A stretch of 64,000 nt of DNA from Streptomyces lienomycini (GCF_027947595.1 NZ_CP116257.1:6136001-6200000), one strand, 5' to 3'; numbered from the stretch's first letter, positions 40,645 to 50,791 are shown. Notes: generated by a model from the letters alone, not told the origin. Numbers and translations are program-made.

Positions 40645-41832
40645 TCAGACCCGCACCGCCCGCGCCACCCCCGTGCACAGCGCCGCCCGGGGCCCGTTGG
40701 CCGGAGCACGGCGGCGCGGGTGGACGGTGTTGGCGAGGAGGACCGCGAAGGTGTCCGTGGCCCGGTCGAGGACGAGCATCGTGCCGGTGAACCCGGTGTG
40801 CCCGGCCGCCCCGCGCCCCGCCAGCTCGCCCATGAACCACGGCTGGTCGAGGGCGAAGCCGAGCCCCGGCTCGGCGAGGAGCAGTTCCACGAAGTCGGGC
40901 CCGAGGATGCGCGCGGGCCCGTGGGAGCCCCCCGCGAGCAGGGTCCGGCAGAAGACGGCGAGGTCCCGCCCCGTGGAGAACAGCCCCGCGTGGCCGGCCA
41001 CCCCGCCCAGCGCCCACGCGTTCTCGTCGTGCACCACCCCGCGCAGCATCCCCCGGTCCACCTTGGCCCAGGGCCGCCGCTGGTCCTCCGTGGCCGCCGC
41101 ACCGGGACACGGCCCGAAGCCCGTCGCGGTCATGCCCAGCGGCCGGGTGATCCCGTCCCGGACGAGGACGTCGAGGGCGCGGCCGGTGATGCGTTCCAGC
41201 ACCTGCTGGAGGAGCAGCAGGTTCAGGTCGGAGTAGCAGTACGTGCCGGGCACCCCCACCGGCGGCTCCGCGCGCAGCCGCCGCAGCCGTGCCTCGTCGT
41301 CGGCGCAGTCGTACAGCGGGAGTTCGGGCCGCAGCCCCGAGGTGTGGGTGAGCAACTGCCGTACGGTGACGCGGTGCCGGGCCGCGGCCCGGAAGTCCGG
41401 CAGGTAGGCGCCGACCTCCGCGTCGATGCCGAGCGTGCCCCGCTCGATCTGCTGCACGGCGGCGACCGCGGTGAAGACCTTCGTCAGGGACGCCAGGTCG
41501 AACGGCGTGTCCACGGTCATCGGCACCCGCGAGCCCGCGGGCAGCTCCACGCCCCTGTCGGTGCCGGGGTCGTAGGAGGCGTACCGCACGGCCCAGCCCG
41601 CCGCTTCCTCGACGGCGAGTACGGGTCCGCGCCCGAGAGCCACGACGGCGCCCGCCGCCCAGGGGCGTTCGCCGGCCGTGAGGTCGTGTACCTGGGCGAC
41701 GACACGGCGGAGGGTGTCGGGGTCGAGCCCGGCCCGCTCCGGGGTGTCGCCGCGCAGTCTGGGAGCGCTCAGCTGTCCGCTCCCTTGCCTGCACCCTGCC
41801 CCGCTCCGTTGCCGTTCCCCTGCCCGCGGCAC
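40645..41832 (-). CDS. Serine hydrolase of the beta-lactamase/penicillin-binding-protein family
   Basis: About 395 residues if GTG 41832 is the start. That start overlaps the upstream MFS gene by 64 bases and lacks a ribosome site; a CTG beside the MFS stop (about 41774) is an alternative, giving about 376 residues. The class C/AmpH-type motifs are present: SxxK as DLASLTKVF, the Tyr motif YCYSDLNLL, and HTGFTGT in the place of K-T-G. PLGMTATGF and AGHAGLFSTGRDLAVF are typical of this family. No signal peptide is seen, so it is probably an intracellular esterase or peptidase-like protein. It is coupled to the Bcr/CflA pump. Confidence 0.85.
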   Translation of the reverse strand: MPRAGERQRSGAGCRQGSGQLSAPRLRGDTPERAGLDPDTLRRVVAQVHDLTAGERPWAAGAVVALGRGPVLAVEEAAGWAVRYASYDPGTDRGVELPAGSRVPMTVDTPFDLASLTKVFTAVAAVQQIERGTLGIDAEVGAYLPDFRAAARHRVTVRQLLTHTSGLRPELPLYDCADDEARLRRLRAEPPVGVPGTYCYSDLNLLLLQQVLERITGRALDVLVRDGITRPLGMTATGFGPCPGAAATEDQRRPWAKVDRGMLRGVVHDENAWALGGVAGHAGLFSTGRDLAVFCRTLLAGGSHGPARILGPDFVELLLAEPGLGFALDQPWFMGELAGRGAAGHTGFTGTMLVLDRATDTFAVLLANTVHPRRRAPANGPRAALCTGVARAVRV

Positions 41833-43130
41833 ATGGTCACGAGGAAGCCGAGCGCGAGGACCGCCGCGACCAGCTGGACCAGGGCCATCGGTACGGCGGT
41901 GTCCTCCCCCGCGATCCCCACCAGCGGGGAGGCGACGGCGCCGATGAGGAAGGAGGACGTGCCGAGCAGCGCGGAGGCGGAGCCCGCGGACTTCTTGACC
42001 CGCATCAGGGCGAGCGCCTGGGTGTTGGGCAGGCTGATGCCCATCGCGGACATCAGCACGAACAGTACGGCGGCGACCGGCCCGAGCCCGACCTCGCCGA
42101 AGACGCCCAGGGACATGAGCAGCAGCACGGTCGCGGCGGCGATCACGACGACGAGGCCGAGGCCGAGCACCCGGTCCAGCCTGACCCGGCCGACGAGAAC
42201 CTTGCCGTTGATCTGGCCGACCACGACGAGCCCGATCGAGTTGAGCCCGAACAGCAGGCTGAACGTCTGCGCGGAGGCTCCGTAGATCTCCTGCATGACG
42301 AACGGCGAGGCCGCGACGTAGGCGAACAGCGAGGCGAAGGCGAAGCCGCCGGCGAGCATGTACCCGGTGAAGGCACGGTCGGCGAGCAGCCCGCGCATCG
42401 CGCGCAGGGTGTCGCCGACACCGCCCGCGTGCCGTTCCTCGACGGGCAGCGTCTCCGGCAGTTTGGCCCACACGACCGCGCCCAGCGCCAGGCCGACCAC
42501 GACGAGGACGACGAACACGCCCCGCCAGTCGGTGAAGCGCAGGATCTGTCCGCCGATGAGCGGCGCGACGATCGGCGCGACGCCGGAGATCAGCATGAGG
42601 GTGGAGAAGAAGCGGGCCATGGCGACGCCGTCGTACAGGTCGCGTACGACGGCGCGGGCGATGACGATCCCGGCGGCGCCGGCGAGTCCCTGCAGGAGCC
42701 GGAAGGCGACGAGGACTTCCACGGTGGGCGCGACGGCGCACAGGGCGGTGGCGACGACGTAGACGGCGAGTCCGGCCAGCAGCGGGCGCCGGCGTCCCCA
42801 CTTGTCGCTCATCGGCCCGACGACGATCTGCCCGAGGGCCATGCCGGCCAGGCACGCGGTGAGCGTCAGCTGGACGGTCGCGGCGGGTGCGCCCAGCGAC
42901 CGGGTGACCTCCGGGAGCGAGGGGAGGTACATGTCCATCGCCAGGGGCGGCGTGGCGGTCAGGCTGCCGAGGATGAGTGTGACGAGCAGACTGATACGCC
43001 GCGCGGCGGGCAGCGTGGGCGGCGTTTGCGACGAATACGACGAATGCGATGTCTGCGGCAGATGTGCCGCCGATTCCGTGATGGTCATGTCCGGTGACTT
43101 GTGCGGTATGGACGGCCCGCGCTCGGGCAT
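41769..43130 (-). CDS. MFS multidrug exporter, Bcr/CflA type
   Basis: 453 residues from ATG 43130, chosen for the GGGAGGGG ribosome site 8 bases upstream. Twelve membrane segments. PLAMDMYLPSLPEVTRSLGA (about 64-83) is the Bcr/CflA first-helix signature with D-x-Y-L-P, and GPMSDKWGRRRPLLAG (about 106-121) is motif A. SGVAPIVAPLIGGQI is motif C. Members export bicyclomycin, chloramphenicol, sulfonamides or cysteine. It precedes the serine hydrolase with overlap, so the two may handle the same compound (inference). Confidence 0.92.
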   Translation of the reverse strand: MPERGPSIPHKSPDMTITESAAHLPQTSHSSYSSQTPPTLPAARRISLLVTLILGSLTATPPLAMDMYLPSLPEVTRSLGAPAATVQLTLTACLAGMALGQIVVGPMSDKWGRRRPLLAGLAVYVVATALCAVAPTVEVLVAFRLLQGLAGAAGIVIARAVVRDLYDGVAMARFFSTLMLISGVAPIVAPLIGGQILRFTDWRGVFVVLVVVGLALGAVVWAKLPETLPVEERHAGGVGDTLRAMRGLLADRAFTGYMLAGGFAFASLFAYVAASPFVMQEIYGASAQTFSLLFGLNSIGLVVVGQINGKVLVGRVRLDRVLGLGLVVVIAAATVLLLMSLGVFGEVGLGPVAAVLFVLMSAMGISLPNTQALALMRVKKSAGSASALLGTSSFLIGAVASPLVGIAGEDTAVPMALVQLVAAVLALGFLVTMCRGQGNGNGAGQGAGKGADS

Positions 43131-43190
43131 GTGATGTGCCCCTCCCTCTTCTGCAGATCCGCCACCTATGCTCTCAGCTCGTACGGACTT

Positions 43191-43238
43191 GAACGAACAG
43201 ACCCGAACGACGAACGACGAACGAACGACGAACGAACC
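43191..43238. repeat. GAACGA-rich short repeats in a divergent promoter
   Basis: GAACGAAC, then repeated CGAACGACGAACGA units built from CGAA/CGAC, fill the gap between the Bcr/CflA and Gfo/Idh/MocA genes (starts 43130 and 43258). They could be regulator half-sites or slippage products; no clean dyad is evident. Confidence 0.6.
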
Positions 43239-43257
43239 TGAGCGAGGGTGGGGCGGG

Positions 43258-44325
43258 GTGTCAGCGGTGACCGGGCAGAAGGTGCGCTGGGGGATTCTGG
43301 CGACGGGCGGAATGGCGGCGACGTTCACGGCGGATCTGGTCGATCTGCCGGACGCCGAGGTGGTGGCGGTGGCCTCGCGGACCGAGGCGTCGGCGAAGGC
43401 GTTCGCCGAGCGGTTCGGGATAGCGCGGGCGTACGGCGGCTGGGAGTCGCTGGCGCGGGACGAGGACGTCGACGTGGTGTACGTGGCGACCCCGCACTCG
43501 GCGCACCGGGCCGCCGCCGGCCTCTGCCTGGAGGCGGGCCGCAACGTGCTGTGCGAGAAGCCGTTCACGCTGAACGCGCGCGAGGCGGCGGAACTGGTCG
43601 CGCTCGCCCGCGAGAACGGCGTCTTCCTGATGGAAGCCATGTGGATGTACTGCAACCCGCTGGTGCGCCGTCTGAAGGAGCTGGTGGACGGCGGCGCGAT
43701 CGGCGAGGTCCGCAGCCTCCAGGCGGACTTCGGCCTCGCGGGCCCCTTCCCCCCGGCGCACCGGCTGCGCGACCCCGCGCAGGGCGGCGGCGCGCTGCTC
43801 GACCTGGGCGTGTACCCGGTGTCCTTCGCGCAGTTGCTGCTCGGCGAGCCGTCGGACGTGGCGGCGCGCGCGGTGCTCTCGGAGGAGGGCGTCGACCTCC
43901 AGACGGGCGCGCTGCTCTCCTACGACGGCGGCGCCCTCGCCTCGGTCCACTGCTCGATCACCGGCGGTACGCCGAACTCCGCGTCGATCACCGGCTCCGA
44001 GGGCCGCATCGACGTCCCGTACGGCTTCTTCTTCCCGGACCACTTCGTGCTGCACCGGGACGGCCAGGATCCGCAGGAGTTCCGGGCCGACCCGGCGGAC
44101 GGTCCCCGCGCCAGCCTCAAGCACGAGGCCCGGGAGGTGATGCGGGCGCTGCGCGCCGGGGAGACCGAGTCGCCGCTGGTCCCGCTGGAGGGCACGCTGG
44201 CCGTGATGCGGACGCTCGACGCGATCAGGGACCGCGTCGGCGTCCGCTACCCGGGAGAAACGGAAGAAGCGGGAGAAGCGGGAGAACAGGGAGAAGCGGC
44301 AGAGCCGGTCGTCACGCCGGCTTGA
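43258..44325 (+). CDS. Gfo/Idh/MocA-family oxidoreductase
   Basis: 355 residues from GTG 43258. The NAD(P)-binding domain is at the start: VRWGILATGGMAATFTADL (about 9-27). EKPFTLNAREAAELV (about 101-115) carries the family's EKP motif with the catalytic Lys, and GGGALLDLGVYPVSFAQLLLG (about 178-198) the G-G-x-L-x-D-x-G-x-Y motif. These enzymes oxidise or reduce sugars and dihydrodiols. The last 25 residues are an acidic repeat (EEAGEAGEQGEAAE) coded by repeated GGAGAAGCG units, unusual for the family. It overlaps the convergent phosphatase by 14 bases. Confidence 0.9.
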   Translation: MSAVTGQKVRWGILATGGMAATFTADLVDLPDAEVVAVASRTEASAKAFAERFGIARAYGGWESLARDEDVDVVYVATPHSAHRAAAGLCLEAGRNVLCEKPFTLNAREAAELVALARENGVFLMEAMWMYCNPLVRRLKELVDGGAIGEVRSLQADFGLAGPFPPAHRLRDPAQGGGALLDLGVYPVSFAQLLLGEPSDVAARAVLSEEGVDLQTGALLSYDGGALASVHCSITGGTPNSASITGSEGRIDVPYGFFFPDHFVLHRDGQDPQEFRADPADGPRASLKHEAREVMRALRAGETESPLVPLEGTLAVMRTLDAIRDRVGVRYPGETEEAGEAGEQGEAAEPVVTPA

Positions 44326-46006
44326 GCCCCGGCTCCCCCGCCTCGGTCACGAAGGACCCGGCGGTGGTGAGCGGCGCACCCTCGGTCGTCACGTGGGACA
44401 CCGTCTTGAAGTCGGCGCGCGCCGACTCCCGGCCGAGGGACACGGTCGCGTAGCCGCGCAGTCCGTTGAAGAACCGCAGGTGCGGGTTGGCGGTCATGAG
44501 GGTGTCCCAGTTGGACGGCTTCGCCGAGCCGTTGCCGCCGCTGGTGACGGAGGTGGTGACGATCTCCGTGCCCACGGTCCGGGAGTCCGGGTCGTCGAAG
44601 TCGCGTTTGATGTCGAAGCCGTAGGAGACGTGCACGTCGCCGGTGAGGACCATGAGGTTGTCGACCCCGGCGGCCTGCGCGCCGGCCAGTACCCGCTCGC
44701 GGGAGGCCGGGTAGCCGTCCCAGGAGTCCATGGAGACCTTGGACGGCGTGCTGGTCGAGTTGTACCGCTGGGAGAAGGTGACCTGCTGGGGCACCACGTT
44801 CCACCGGGCGTCCGACCGGTGCCAGCCGTTGATCAGCCAGCGCTCCTGGGCGTCGCCGGTGAGGGTGCGCGCGGGGTCCTCGGACTCGGGGCCGGGGAAC
44901 TGCCAGCCGTCGCCGTACGCCTGGTTGGAGCGGTACTGGCGGGTGTCGAGGACGTCGAACTGGGCCAGCCGTCCCCAGTGCAGGCGGCGGTAGAGCCTCA
45001 GGTCGGGGCCGTCGGGCAGTTGGGGCCGGCGCAGCGGCATGTTCTCCCAGTAGGCGCGGTAGGCGGCGGCCCGGCGGAGCAGGAACTCCTCCGGCGGGAC
45101 GCTGTTCTCCGGGGTGTCGCCCGCGTAGTTGTTCTCGGTCTCGTGGTCGTCCCAGGTGACGACGAACGGGTGGGCGGCGTGCGCGGCCCGCAGGTCGGGG
45201 TCGGACTTGTAGAGGGCGTACCGCAGCCGGTAGTCCTCCAGCGTCACCGTCTCGTGGGCGAAGTGGGCGGGCAGGGTGCCCGCGGGGTAGGCGCGGGAGC
45301 CGCCGGTGGCGTTGACGGCGTACTCGTAGAGGTAGTCGCCGAGGTGGAGGACGAAGTCCACGTCGTCCTCGGCCAGGTGCCGGTACGCGGTGTAGTAGCC
45401 CTGGTCGTAGCGCTGGCAGGAGACCAGGCCGAAGGTCAGGTCGGCGGCGCGGCCGTGCCGCGCGGGCGCGGTGCGGGTGCGGCCGGCGGGGCTGACGTAC
45501 CGGCCGGCGCGGAAGCGGTAGTGGTAGACGTGGCCGGGGGCGAGGTGGTCGACCTCGACGTGGACGGTGTGGTGGAACTCGGGGTGGGCGGTGGTCCTGC
45601 CGCGTCTGACGACGCGCCGGAACCGTGCGTCGAGGGCCAGCTCCCAGCTCACCTCGACGCGTTGGGCGGGCAGTCCGCTGTCGGCCTGGTAGGGGGACGG
45701 GGCCAGCCGGGTCCACAGCAGGACGGAGTCGGGCTGCGGGTCGCCCGAGGCCACGCCGAGCGTGAAGGGGTCGTCGGTGAGCCGCGCGGCGTCCAGTTCG
45801 GCGGCGCTCGCGGTTCCGGCGGTCGGCAGGTTCACGGAGAAGGCGAGCGCGGCGGCGGCGCCGGTGACGGTCAGGAAGCGGCGGCGGCCGAGGCCGCGGG
45901 CGGCGGCGCGGAGTTCGGGCGCGTGCGAGGGCTGCGGCCGGGCCGGGACCGGGGCCTGGCCCCGGTGCGCGGCACGGGTCGGGTCCTGGTGGTTCGCGGG
46001 TGTCAT
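44312..46006 (-). CDS. PhoD-family alkaline phosphatase, Tat-exported
   Basis: 564 residues from ATG 46006 with a GGGGAGGA ribosome site. A Tat signal is evident: GRRRFLTVTG (about 41-50), a hydrophobic stretch, and ASAAE near the cleavage site (about 70). PhoD_N and catalytic domains follow, starting DPFTLGVASGDPQPDSVLLW (about 80-99). Fe/Ca ligands are in FGLVSCQ, HLGDYLYEYA, WDDHETENNYAGD (about 279-291) and LTGDVHVSYGFD (about 455-466). It releases phosphate from phosphomono- and diesters outside the cell. I see no clean GTTCACC direct repeats (PHO box) in the upstream gap, so phosphate control is not shown here. S. coelicolor has a similar gene in this region. Confidence 0.92.
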   Translation of the reverse strand: MTPANHQDPTRAAHRGQAPVPARPQPSHAPELRAAARGLGRRRFLTVTGAAAALAFSVNLPTAGTASAAELDAARLTDDPFTLGVASGDPQPDSVLLWTRLAPSPYQADSGLPAQRVEVSWELALDARFRRVVRRGRTTAHPEFHHTVHVEVDHLAPGHVYHYRFRAGRYVSPAGRTRTAPARHGRAADLTFGLVSCQRYDQGYYTAYRHLAEDDVDFVLHLGDYLYEYAVNATGGSRAYPAGTLPAHFAHETVTLEDYRLRYALYKSDPDLRAAHAAHPFVVTWDDHETENNYAGDTPENSVPPEEFLLRRAAAYRAYWENMPLRRPQLPDGPDLRLYRRLHWGRLAQFDVLDTRQYRSNQAYGDGWQFPGPESEDPARTLTGDAQERWLINGWHRSDARWNVVPQQVTFSQRYNSTSTPSKVSMDSWDGYPASRERVLAGAQAAGVDNLMVLTGDVHVSYGFDIKRDFDDPDSRTVGTEIVTTSVTSGGNGSAKPSNWDTLMTANPHLRFFNGLRGYATVSLGRESARADFKTVSHVTTEGAPLTTAGSFVTEAGEPGLKPA

Positions 46007-46138
46007 CCGTTCCTCCCCTGGCGGTGGTTGCAAGGGGCATTCGAAGGGGCCGGAACGACCCGGGCTTGGCGCGGACATGGCGATCGCGTGTCGGAAGGAT
46101 GAGTTCCGCCCGCTCCGGGCCCCGTACGCTGCCGACCC

Positions 46139-46930
46139 ATGAACACCGTGAGAATCACCGACGAGGAAACCCCCGGCGCGCGGAAGGTCGCCGTCGTCAC
46201 GGGTGCCGGGTCCGGCATCGGCCGGGCGGTAGCCGTCGAACTGCTCACCGCGGGCTGGGCGGTGGCCCTGGCCGGCCGCCGCCCCGAGACCCTGGCGCAG
46301 ACGGCCGCGGCGGCGCCCGCGGGCGGCGGCAGGGCGCTCACCGTCCGCGCGGACGTGTCACGCCCGGAGGAGGTGGCCGCCCTCTTCGCCGCAGTGCGGG
46401 ACCGGTTCGGACGGCTGGACCTGCTGTTCAACAACGCGGGGACGTTCGGCCCCGGCGGTGTGCCGGTCGAGGAACTGCCCTACGACGCCTGGCGGCACGT
46501 GGTGGACACCAACCTCAACGGCGCCTTCCTGTGCGCGCAGGCGGCGTACCGGCAGATGAAGGAGCAGGACCCGCAGGGCGGCCGGATCATCAACAACGGC
46601 TCGATCTCGGCGCACACGCCGCGTCCGCACTCGGTGGCGTACACGGCGACCAAGCACGCGCTGACCGGCCTGACCAAGTCACTGTCGCTGGACGGCCGCC
46701 CCTACGGCATCGCGGTGGGCCAGATCGACATCGGCAACGCGGCGACCGACATGACGGCCGGTATGGCGACCGGCGCGCTCCAGGCCGACGGGGAGACGGC
46801 ACCCGAGCCCGTGATGGACGTCGCCGACGTGGCGCGCACGGTGCGGCACATGGCCGAGCTGCCGCTGGAGGCGAACGTGCAGTTCGCGACGGTCATGGCG
46901 ACGGCGATGCCGTACGTGGGACGCGGCTGA
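46139..46930 (+). CDS. Short-chain dehydrogenase/reductase
   Basis: 263 residues. The NADP-binding motif is [20 protein letters not shown] (about 17-36, TGxxxGxG). NNAG lies at about 98-101, the catalytic Ser in [10 protein letters not shown] (about 143-152), and the Y-x-x-x-K in AYTATKHAL (about 160-168). GRRPE at the end of strand 2 favours NADP over NAD. It is a classical SDR of unknown substrate, divergent from the PhoD gene. Confidence 0.9.
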   Translation: MNTVRITDEETPGARKVAVVTGAGSGIGRAVAVELLTAGWAVALAGRRPETLAQTAAAAPAGGGRALTVRADVSRPEEVAALFAAVRDRFGRLDLLFNNAGTFGPGGVPVEELPYDAWRHVVDTNLNGAFLCAQAAYRQMKEQDPQGGRIINNGSISAHTPRPHSVAYTATKHALTGLTKSLSLDGRPYGIAVGQIDIGNAATDMTAGMATGALQADGETAPEPVMDVADVARTVRHMAELPLEANVQFATVMATAMPYVGRG

Positions 46931-47168
46931 GCACGCACCGCACGGGTCACACAATCGGAGTTTCACACTCCACGGTATTGCGGCCGGTGGAGGACGTGTG
47001 CTCAACTCTCCTTCACCAGAGCTTCACACTTGGAGCGTTGGTCTTCGGGGGCCCGCGGGCCGTACCCGAGGGGGGGAAGGCGACAGCCGTTCCGCGGCAC
47101 CGGTGGGGGGCCCGAGTGGTACCGCGGGAAACGCCGGTGAGCGGAACGGCTGTCGCGTCAGGTCCCGG
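46931..47168. other. Gap between SDR and NTF2-like genes
   Basis: 238 bases between convergent stops. It contains a small GGAGT/ACTCC dyad (46957-46971), a patch rich in A/T for this genome (about 46985-47040) and the long-range hairpin described separately at 47080-47156. No open frame looks coding. A small RNA here cannot be excluded. Confidence 0.4.
47080..47156. terminator. Perfect 16-bp inverted repeat with 45-base loop
   Basis: GCGACAGCCGTTCCGC (47080-47095) is exactly complementary to GCGGAACGGCTGTCGC (47141-47156). It begins 12 bases beyond the stop of the leftward NTF2-like gene. The long loop is itself GC-rich. It is most simply a terminator for convergent genes. The loop length is unusual. 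Confidence 0.6.
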
Positions 47169-47495
47169 CTAGGCCTGCCCGGTCTCGAACCGGGTGATGT
47201 GGCCGCCCTCGTCGACGGTGAAGTCCCACCGGGTGCGCATCTCGCCCCAGGTGTCGTTGCGGTAGCGGGCGATCAGGGCGCGACCGCCGTTCGACTCGTT
47301 GTCGACCTCCATGTGACCGTTGGAGGAGAAGATCTCCTGGTCGATCCACTGGTCGAGGTCCCGGTCGTCTCCGTCGTCGGCCATCGTGGCGTCCGGCGCG
47401 AGCAGCGCGAGGAAGGCCTCGCGGTCGTGGGCGTTGACGGCGGCGACGAAGGCGCGGACGGCCGGGTCGCTGAGTCGCGTGGTCTGAATCGTCAT
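47169..47495 (-). CDS. NTF2-like (SnoaL-type) domain protein
   Basis: 108 residues from ATG 47495. VRAFVAAVNAHDREAFLALLAPDATMAD (about 13-40) is the helical start typical of NTF2-like/SnoaL folds, and RYRNDTWGEMRTRWDFTVDEGGHITRFETGQ forms the closing beta-sheet. The fold is used by small isomerases, hydrolases and binding proteins; no catalytic residues stand out. Transcribed leftwards towards a long hairpin. Confidence 0.82.
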   Translation of the reverse strand: MTIQTTRLSDPAVRAFVAAVNAHDREAFLALLAPDATMADDGDDRDLDQWIDQEIFSSNGHMEVDNESNGGRALIARYRNDTWGEMRTRWDFTVDEGGHITRFETGQA

Positions 47496-47651
47496 GGCGG
47501 CAGCGTCACACCGGCCCCGCACCCCCGCCACCCGGTCCGTCCCCGGGCCCGCCATCCGGCCCACCACCCGAACGGCGCCCGCGACGGGCCGGGACGCCGC
47601 GGACGGGCGACGGTGGGGGGATGAGCCGCCGCTGTCTGCGAGGGAGTCGAC

Positions 47652-48194
47652 GTGAACTGGTGTGACCGGCGTGATCTCGGCCTGCTGCTGCTCCGCCTGG
47701 GTACCGGCGGAGTCCTGGCCGCGCACGGCGCGCAGAAGCTGCTCGGCTGGTTCGGCGGGGGCGGTATAGAGGCGACCGGCCAGGCCATGGAGGCCATGGG
47801 GTACGCCCCGGGGCGGGCCAGCGCCACCGCGGCGGGCCTCGCGGAGGCGGGCGGCGGGACGCTGCTGGCGCTGGGCCTGGCCACACCGGCCGCGGGGGCG
47901 GCGGCGGCCGGCGCGATGGCGGGCGCCGCGGCGGTGCACGCCCCGAACGGCTTCTTCGCCCAGGCCGGCGGCCTCGAGTACGCGGCGTCCCTCGGCCTGA
48001 CGGCCGCCGGACTCGCGGTCACGGGCCCCGGCCGCCTCTCGCTGGACCACGTGCTCGGCCACGCCGTCAACCGGAACTGGATGGTCCCGGCCGCCTTCGC
48101 GGCGACGGCGGCGGCCACGACCGCGATCGTGGGGGCGCGGAACAAGCGGCTGCGGAAGGCCGCGGAGGGGGAGCAGGAGCCCCTGTTCGACTGA
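47652..48194 (+). CDS. DoxX-family membrane protein
   Basis: 180 residues from GTG 47652. LGLLLLRLGTGGVLAAHGAQKLLGWFGGGGIEATG (about 8-42) is the DoxX signature: first helix, then HGAQKL and the G-W-F-G-G segment. Four hydrophobic segments are seen in all. DoxX proteins are four-helix membrane proteins, linked in mycobacteria to redox stress complexes. It stands 30 bases before the MazG-like gene, so the two may be co-transcribed. Confidence 0.88.
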   Translation: MNWCDRRDLGLLLLRLGTGGVLAAHGAQKLLGWFGGGGIEATGQAMEAMGYAPGRASATAAGLAEAGGGTLLALGLATPAAGAAAAGAMAGAAAVHAPNGFFAQAGGLEYAASLGLTAAGLAVTGPGRLSLDHVLGHAVNRNWMVPAAFAATAAATTAIVGARNKRLRKAAEGEQEPLFD

Positions 48195-48224
48195 CGCCGC
48201 GACAGTCCGTGGCAGGCTCCCGGT

Positions 48225-48563
48225 ATGACGGACGATCCCGGCGGTGCTCCCGCCGACCCCTGGAACACCATCGACGCCCTGTGGACGTGGCTGGAGGCGG
48301 ACCAGCCCGTCGGCGGCCGGGAGGGCCTGCTGCTGCGCATGCTGAAGCTGTCGGAGGAGGTCGGCGAGGTCGCCGAGGCGGTGATCGGCGCGACCGGCCA
48401 GAACCCGCGCAAGGGCCGCACGCACTCCTGGGACGACGTGGAGGCCGAGCTGTGCGACGTCGTGATCACGGCGATGGTGGCCCTGCGGACGCTGACCCCC
48501 GAGGCCCGGGAGGTGTTCGGGCGGCATCTGGCACGGGTGGCGGGCCGGTCGCTGGGCGGGTGA
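48225..48563 (+). CDS. MazG-like nucleotide pyrophosphohydrolase
   Basis: 112 residues. The all-alpha NTP-PPase core is visible: LKLSEEVGEVAEAVIGATG (about 41-59, with the E-E-x-x-E metal motif) and DDVEAELCDVVITAMVAL (about 70-87, with E-x-x-D). Size and motifs match the MazG-like family of actinobacteria, which hydrolyses non-canonical or excess nucleoside triphosphates. It follows DoxX at 30 bases and ends at a very strong hairpin. Confidence 0.85.
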   Translation: MTDDPGGAPADPWNTIDALWTWLEADQPVGGREGLLLRMLKLSEEVGEVAEAVIGATGQNPRKGRTHSWDDVEAELCDVVITAMVALRTLTPEAREVFGRHLARVAGRSLGG

Positions 48564-48574
48564 GCGCGCGAAGG

Positions 48575-48611
48575 GGTCCGCACCCGTGGGAGTCGGTCAC
48601 GGGTGCGGACC
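48575..48611. terminator. Perfect 14-bp hairpin, bidirectional terminator
   Basis: GGTCCGCACCCGTG (48575-48588) pairs exactly with CACGGGTGCGGACC (48598-48611) over a 9-base loop, between the convergent MazG-like (stop 48563) and axeA (stop 48622) genes. Confidence 0.88.
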
Positions 48612-48621
48612 GGTGACTCGG

Positions 48622-49638
48622 TCAGCCCGCGCTGCAGGAGACCGAGGGCCAGGTCCAGTTGCCGTTGGCCTGGATGGTGGCGCCCCAGTTGCCGCCGCTG
48701 CCGTTCGACCTGGCGGTCAGCGTCTGGGCGTCGGGGTAGCTCGCGTTGATGTTCCAGGTCGACATGACCTTGGCCGGCGACGGCACCTTCATCGTCACCG
48801 TCCAGTCACTGGCCCCGCTGACGGACACGTCGAGGTTGTACCGGTCGCCCCACCGCTGCCCGGCCGACAGCGTCGCGGTACAGGAGCCACCGCCACCATC
48901 ACCGCCGCCTCCCCCGTCCCCGCCCCCGCCGCTGCCGTCGGGGGCGACCGCGCGGCCGGTCTGCGGCGAGATCATGCCGGAGCACAGTCCCTTGCCCGCC
49001 AGGGTCTGGGCGATGCGCGGAATGGCCGCGAGGGTGTTGGCGGGCCAGTCGTGCATGAGGACGACCTGGCCGTTGCCGAGCCGGGAGACGGCCTGCACGA
49101 TCGCGTCGGTACTGGCGTTGTTCCAGTCCTGCGAGTCGACGTCCCAGATCACCTCGGTCAGCCCGTACTTGGCCTCGACCGACCGGAGCGTCGCGTTGGT
49201 CTCGCCGTACGGCGGCCGGAACAGCTTGGGCGTGCCGCCGCCCGCGCCCGCGATCGCCTGCTGGGTGCGGGAGATCTCCGAGTCCATCTGGGCCTGCCCG
49301 AGCTGGGTCAGGTGCGGGTGGGTGTAGCTGTGGTTGGCGACCCACATCCCGGCGTCGACCTGGGCCCGGACCAGGGACGGGTTCTGGGCGGCGTACTGGC
49401 CCTGGTTGAACATGGTGGCCCGCAGCCCGTTCTGCTTCAGCGCGTTGAGCAGCGACTGGGTGCTGCCGGAGGGGCCGTCGTCGAAGGTGAGCCCGACGTA
49501 GCCGGTGCAGGCGGCGGCCTGGGACGGGGCGGCGCCGGCGACGACGGTGCCCGCGGCGGCCAGCGCGGTCACGGCCACGCCGGTGGCCAGGGTGCGCAGG
49601 GGGCGTGACGACGGGCGGGGTCCGGTGCGCGTACGCAT
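48622..49638 (-). CDS. axeA: Secreted acetyl xylan esterase (CE4) with CBM2 module
   Basis: 338 residues from ATG 49638 with an AGAGGAGGA ribosome site. A signal peptide (about 1-41, ending SQAAA) precedes a carbohydrate-esterase-4 (NodB) domain: motif 1 LTFDDGPSG (about 49-57), motif 2 NHSYTHPHL with the metal His pair (about 101-109), motif 3 RPPYGETN, motif 4 DVDSQDWNN and motif 5 LMHDWP. A Gly/Asp linker (about 234-251) leads to a CBM2 with paired Cys and three conserved Trp. The enzyme removes acetyl groups from xylan outside the cell. It starts 31 bases after xlnB and shares almost the same CBM2, as in the S. lividans xlnB-axeA operon. Confidence 0.94.
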   Translation of the reverse strand: MRTRTGPRPSSRPLRTLATGVAVTALAAAGTVVAGAAPSQAAACTGYVGLTFDDGPSGSTQSLLNALKQNGLRATMFNQGQYAAQNPSLVRAQVDAGMWVANHSYTHPHLTQLGQAQMDSEISRTQQAIAGAGGGTPKLFRPPYGETNATLRSVEAKYGLTEVIWDVDSQDWNNASTDAIVQAVSRLGNGQVVLMHDWPANTLAAIPRIAQTLAGKGLCSGMISPQTGRAVAPDGSGGGGDGGGGGDGGGGSCTATLSAGQRWGDRYNLDVSVSGASDWTVTMKVPSPAKVMSTWNINASYPDAQTLTARSNGSGGNWGATIQANGNWTWPSVSCSAG

Positions 49639-49669
49639 GGTTCCTCCTCTCGGTTGTCGTGCGGTGGGG

Positions 49670-50722
<1,053 letters not shown>

Positions 50723-50733
50723 TCAACGGCGCC

Positions 50734-50791
50734 AGTGTTGGCCCGCACCCGTCGAGCGTCAACAGTTTCGGTAGATGTTTCGAAACCTTCG
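50734..50791 (-). promoter_or_regulatory. xlnB promoter with xylanase-type CGAAA boxes
   Basis: On the minus strand -35 TTGACG (complement of 50757-50762) and AACACT (complement of 50734-50739) are 17 bases apart. Directly upstream are CGAAAC elements and CGAAGGTTTCG (complement of 50781-50791). Repeats of CGAAACTTTCG form are known upstream of Streptomyces xylanase genes and take part in their substrate control. Confidence 0.7.

Noticed and set aside
44312..46138. PHO box upstream of the PhoD-type phosphatase
   Set aside because: I looked for GTTCACC direct repeats on both strands of 46007-46138 and found none convincing.
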